Shown here one piece after another: positions 13,709-16,076 of a stretch of 16,076 bases of DNA. The notes under the pieces were generated by a model. That model saw nothing but the letters and a program-made list of their open reading frames with translations. It ran no database searches and was not told where the DNA came from. The DNA is taken from the NCBI GenBank assembly GCA_045577615.1, contig JAZNIT010000026.1, positions 1 to 16,076 of the forward strand, read 5' to 3'. The stretch comes from RGIG2206 sp045577615. Its GTDB lineage: Bacteria; Bacillota; Clostridia; Oscillospirales; Acutalibacteraceae. The translations under genes and the position numbers were made by a program. Numbering within the stretch: position 1 is the stretch's first letter; each line of letters starts with the position of its first letter.

Positions 13709-15529
13709 TTATTTGTTGTGGCTTGCGTGCTTCATACGAAGCTCTTTTGAAAGAATCATCTTTCTTATGCGGATAGACAGGGGAGTAACCTCAACCAGCT
13801 CGTCATCCTTTATAAACTCCAACGATTGCTCCAACGACAAAGTGCTGGGGGGAGTAAGCTTGAGCGCGTCATCACTGCCCGAAGCGCGGGTATTGGTGAT
13901 GTGCTTTTTCTTGCATACGTTGCAGGTGATGTCCTCACCCTTGGGGTTTTCACCAACAACCATACCCTCATAAACCTCAACACCGGCGCCGATAAACAAG
14001 CGGCCGCGCTCCTGAGTGTTAAAGAGGCCGTAGGTGGTGGTTTCACCCGTTTCGTGAACAACGATAGAGCCAACCGAGCGCTCGGGGATGTCACCCTTGT
14101 ACTCCTCATAGCCGTCAAATACGTGGTTCATAATGCCGTTGCCGTTGGTGTCGGTCATAAACTGTGAGCGATAACCCATAAGCGAACGGGCGGGAATTCT
14201 GAATTCAATGTGGGTCGAGCCGCCGTCGCGAGTGCCCATATTAAGCATCTCGGCCTTGCGTGAGCCCAACTTTTCAATAACGGCACCAACATACTCCTCA
14301 GGCACCTCAACCATCAGCAACTCCATAGGCTCAAGCAGACGGTCCTGCTCGTCACGGGTATAGATAACCTTGGGGCGCGAAACCTGAAACTCATAACCTT
14401 GGCGGCGCATGGTTTCAATAAGAATTGAAAGGTGCAGCTCGCCTCTGCCCGAAACCTTAAAGGTATCGGCCGACTCGGTTTCTTCAACGCGCATACTGAT
14501 ATTGGTCTCTACCTCTTTAAACAAACGCTCGCGCAGATTGCGAGAGGTAACAAACTTGCCCTCTTTACCTGCAAAGGGTGAGTTGTTAACGATAAAGTTC
14601 ATAGATACGGTGGGCTCGTCAATCTTAACGAAGGGGAGGGGCTCAATGCAGTCAGGGCTGCAAACCGTCTCACCAATGTTGATGTCGTTAAGACCTGCCA
14701 CGGCAACAAGATCGCCTACGCTTGCGCTGTCACACTCGGCGCGCCTAAGACCTTCAAACTGATACAGACGGGTGATTTTAACCCTCTCCTGAGTGCCGTC
14801 GCGGTGGCACAGCACAGCGCTGTCGCCCGTCTTGACGCTGCCGCGCTCAACGCGACCAACGCCGATTCGGCCGATGTATTCGTCATAGTCGATGTTAGAG
14901 AAAAGCAGCTGCAAGGGAGCATCTGCGTCACCTTCGGGTGCAGGAGCATGCTCAAGAATGGCGTCAAGCAGGGGGCGCATATCACCCTCGCGCGCGTCGG
15001 GGCTGAGTGAGGCATAGCCGTCACGGGCCGAAGCGTATACAACGGGGAACTCGATTTGGCTGTCATCGGCACCAAGGTCGATGAAAAGATCAAGCACCTC
15101 GTCAATAACCTCGTCGGGGCGAGCCATGGGTCGGTCTATCTTGTTAACAACAACGATGGGCTTCTTGCCGAGAGCAAGCGCCTTCTTAAGAACAAAACGA
15201 GTCTGAGGCATACATCCCTCAAAAGCATCAACCAGCAAAAGCACGGCGTCAACCATAGTGAGAATGCGTTCAACCTCGCCGCCAAAGTCAGCGTGTCCGG
15301 GAGTGTCAACTATATTAATTTTAACGTCCTTGTAAACAAGGCTTGTGTTTTTCGATAAGATGGTAATGCCACGCTCGCGCTCCAAATCGTTAGAGTCCAT
15401 AACTCTGTCGGCTACCTGCTCGTTAGAGCGGAAGGTGCCTGCCTGACGGAGCAATTTGTCAACGATGGTGGTTTTACCGTGGTCAACGTGAGCGATTATA
15501 GCAATGTTTCTTAAACGTTCCTGTTTCAT
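13709..15529 (-). CDS. typA: Ribosome-associated GTPase TypA/BipA
   Basis: A 606-residue translational GTPase of the EF-G superfamily that binds the ribosome and helps 50S assembly and stress or cold adaptation. G1 is AHVDHGKT at 13-20, the switch I RGIT is at 53-56, G3 is DTPGH at 75-79 and G4 is NKID at 129-132. The EF-Tu domain II-like segment and the EF-G III/V-like domains follow, then the TypA-specific C-terminus with TNTRASGSDDALKL and TPLSIRIRK. Length is normal for the family. The ATG at 15529 follows AGGGATGATG. The gene reads away from the neighbouring rRNA operon and has its own promoter at 15562-15590. It heads a three-gene minus-strand unit. Confidence 0.97.
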   Translation of the reverse strand: MKQERLRNIAIIAHVDHGKTTIVDKLLRQAGTFRSNEQVADRVMDSNDLERERGITILSKNTSLVYKDVKINIVDTPGHADFGGEVERILTMVDAVLLLVDAFEGCMPQTRFVLKKALALGKKPIVVVNKIDRPMARPDEVIDEVLDLFIDLGADDSQIEFPVVYASARDGYASLSPDAREGDMRPLLDAILEHAPAPEGDADAPLQLLFSNIDYDEYIGRIGVGRVERGSVKTGDSAVLCHRDGTQERVKITRLYQFEGLRRAECDSASVGDLVAVAGLNDINIGETVCSPDCIEPLPFVKIDEPTVSMNFIVNNSPFAGKEGKFVTSRNLRERLFKEVETNISMRVEETESADTFKVSGRGELHLSILIETMRRQGYEFQVSRPKVIYTRDEQDRLLEPMELLMVEVPEEYVGAVIEKLGSRKAEMLNMGTRDGGSTHIEFRIPARSLMGYRSQFMTDTNGNGIMNHVFDGYEEYKGDIPERSVGSIVVHETGETTTYGLFNTQERGRLFIGAGVEVYEGMVVGENPKGEDITCNVCKKKHITNTRASGSDDALKLTPPSTLSLEQSLEFIKDDELVEVTPLSIRIRKMILSKELRMKHASHNK

Positions 15530-15561
15530 AAATCATCATCCCTAAAAAAATTAACCTATTA

Positions 15562-15590
15562 AGTATATCACATTCTTTTGCATATTACAA
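15562..15590 (-). promoter_or_regulatory. Promoter for typA
   Basis: On the minus strand TTGTAA (15585-15590) and TATACT (15562-15567) are separated by 17 bases, with a TGn extended -10 just before the hexamer. Transcription would start near 15555, about 26 bases before the typA ATG. Confidence 0.65.
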
Positions 15591-15608
15591 TTATAATTTA
15601 AAAAAGTT

Positions 15609-15666
15609 TCTACATATTTAATATATATAAGGGAGTTATTTCTCTCTACATATATAATAGGGGAGA
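15609..15666. repeat. Imperfect direct repeat in the A+T-rich typA/rRNA spacer
   Basis: A unit beginning tctacatat and ending in a purine-rich gggag-type run occurs at 15609-15635 and again, about six bases shorter, at 15645-15666. The second copy contains a TATAAT at 15653-15658 without a good -35. The stretch could be an upstream activating region or an extra weak rRNA promoter. The rest of 15667-15798 is A-rich with no gene seen. Confidence 0.3.
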
Positions 15667-15798
15667 ATATTACAATATATAGTGCTTTTTGACCACCCAA
15701 TAACAATTTAGCGGATGTTAGCAAAGTGCACAAAAAAGCCTCATTTTTTTAACGCTTTTTGCCGAATGAAAAAACTTTAAAAAAAATGAAAAAAAGTG

Positions 15799-15830
15799 TT
15801 GACAAATGGGATGTGGTGTGGTAGTATAAT
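15799..15830 (+). promoter_or_regulatory. rRNA operon promoter
   Basis: A consensus TTGACA (15799-15804) precedes a consensus TATAAT (15825-15830), but the spacer is 20 bases. With a standard 17-base spacer the -10 would instead be TAGTAT (15822-15827). A long A-rich tract just upstream (about 15769-15796) resembles an UP element. A GC-rich block (caggcgcc) follows the -10, as in stringently controlled promoters. It drives the 16S gene about 190 bases downstream. Confidence 0.7.
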
Positions 15831-15836
15831 CAGGCG

Positions 15837-16026
15837 CCTGCAAAAAGGGGCGCTGCAAAGGACCTTGAAAATTAAACAACGAAATGAATACGGACCCAAA
15901 AATTTTTTTGAGTAACTGATGATGGAAACATCGTTGGGACAACATTATTAGCTAACAGCAGTTAGCGTAAATTTTGAGCTATTTAAGCTTCTAAAAGAGA
16001 TTTGATGCGAAAGCTTCAGATATAAT
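15837..16026 (+). other. rRNA operon leader with boxA-like sequence and hairpins
   Basis: The leader carries gaccttgaaaattaaac (15861-15877), resembling the boxA-type antitermination sequence of Firmicutes rRNA leaders. A hairpin follows with GATG and CATC arms around a GAAA tetraloop (15921-15932), extendable with G-U pairs to 15918-15935. Another hairpin is gctaac-agca-gttagc (15951-15966). AAGCTT occurs at 15985-15990 and 16011-16016 and may form part of the 16S processing stem, whose other arm would lie after the 16S gene outside the window. No protein-coding gene is present. Confidence 0.6.
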
Positions 16027-16076
16027 TTTTTAGAGAGTTTGATCCTGGCTCAGGACGAACGCTGGCGGCGTGCCTA
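16027..16076 (+). rRNA. rrs: 16S ribosomal RNA, 5' end (partial)
   Basis: The universal 5' sequence agagtttgatcctggctcag begins at 16034 and is followed by gacgaacgctggcggcgtgc, typical of Bacillota 16S rRNA. The mature 5' end is estimated about seven bases before the universal motif. The gene runs off the right edge of the window. Confidence 0.97.

Overview
The window looks like chromosome of a gut-type Clostridia (Bacillota, probably an Oscillospiraceae/Ruminococcaceae relative). The evidence is a 16S rRNA 5' end of Firmicutes type at the right edge, strong AGGAGG-like ribosome binding sites, a class B sortase, a secreted protein ending in a dockerin, a ThiI without the rhodanese domain, and TypA/BipA. 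The genus call is an inference.

Layout. 1-458: no credible gene; a dense set of palindromes built on a 9-base word (agtgatatt and its reverse complement), a second inverted-repeat set around gtgttacagtt, and a strong hairpin. 459-4310 (-): a 1283-residue exported protein with 11 Asp-boxes (probably two beta-propellers), a GLUG-type region and a C-terminal dockerin whose first calcium loop is degenerate. 4311-4508: divergent promoter region. 4509-12139 (+): six closely spaced genes that look like one transcription unit, namely a cysteine desulfurase, thiI, a CinA-sortase B fusion, a second membrane protein of the same layout whose sortase domain has lost His and Cys, a PF06695-like membrane protein and a 74-residue membrane protein. 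The unit ends at a terminator that contains the last stop codon. 12157-15529 (-): typA, a DEDDh exonuclease with a zinc-ribbon-like tail, and a membrane protein of unknown function, converging on the same terminator. 15530-16026: divergent typA and rRNA promoters and the rRNA leader. 16027-16076: start of 16S rRNA.

How the genes fit together. The desulfurase and ThiI are a known pair: the first supplies persulfide sulfur and the second makes 4-thiouridine in tRNA. The next two genes are the most unusual part of the window. Each encodes a divergent CinA/MoaB-type N-terminal domain, an acidic linker, one membrane span and an extracellular sortase-B-like domain. The first has a complete CinA (including the amidase domain with its ESCT motif) and an intact sortase His/Cys/Arg set. 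The second keeps only the MoCF-like domain and carries Asn and Pro at the aligned His and Cys positions. I infer a cytoplasm-to-surface pair made of an active sortase and a pseudosortase partner, possibly with nucleotide-linked sensing inside the cell. No sortase substrate with an LPXTG- or NPQTN-like signal is visible in the window.
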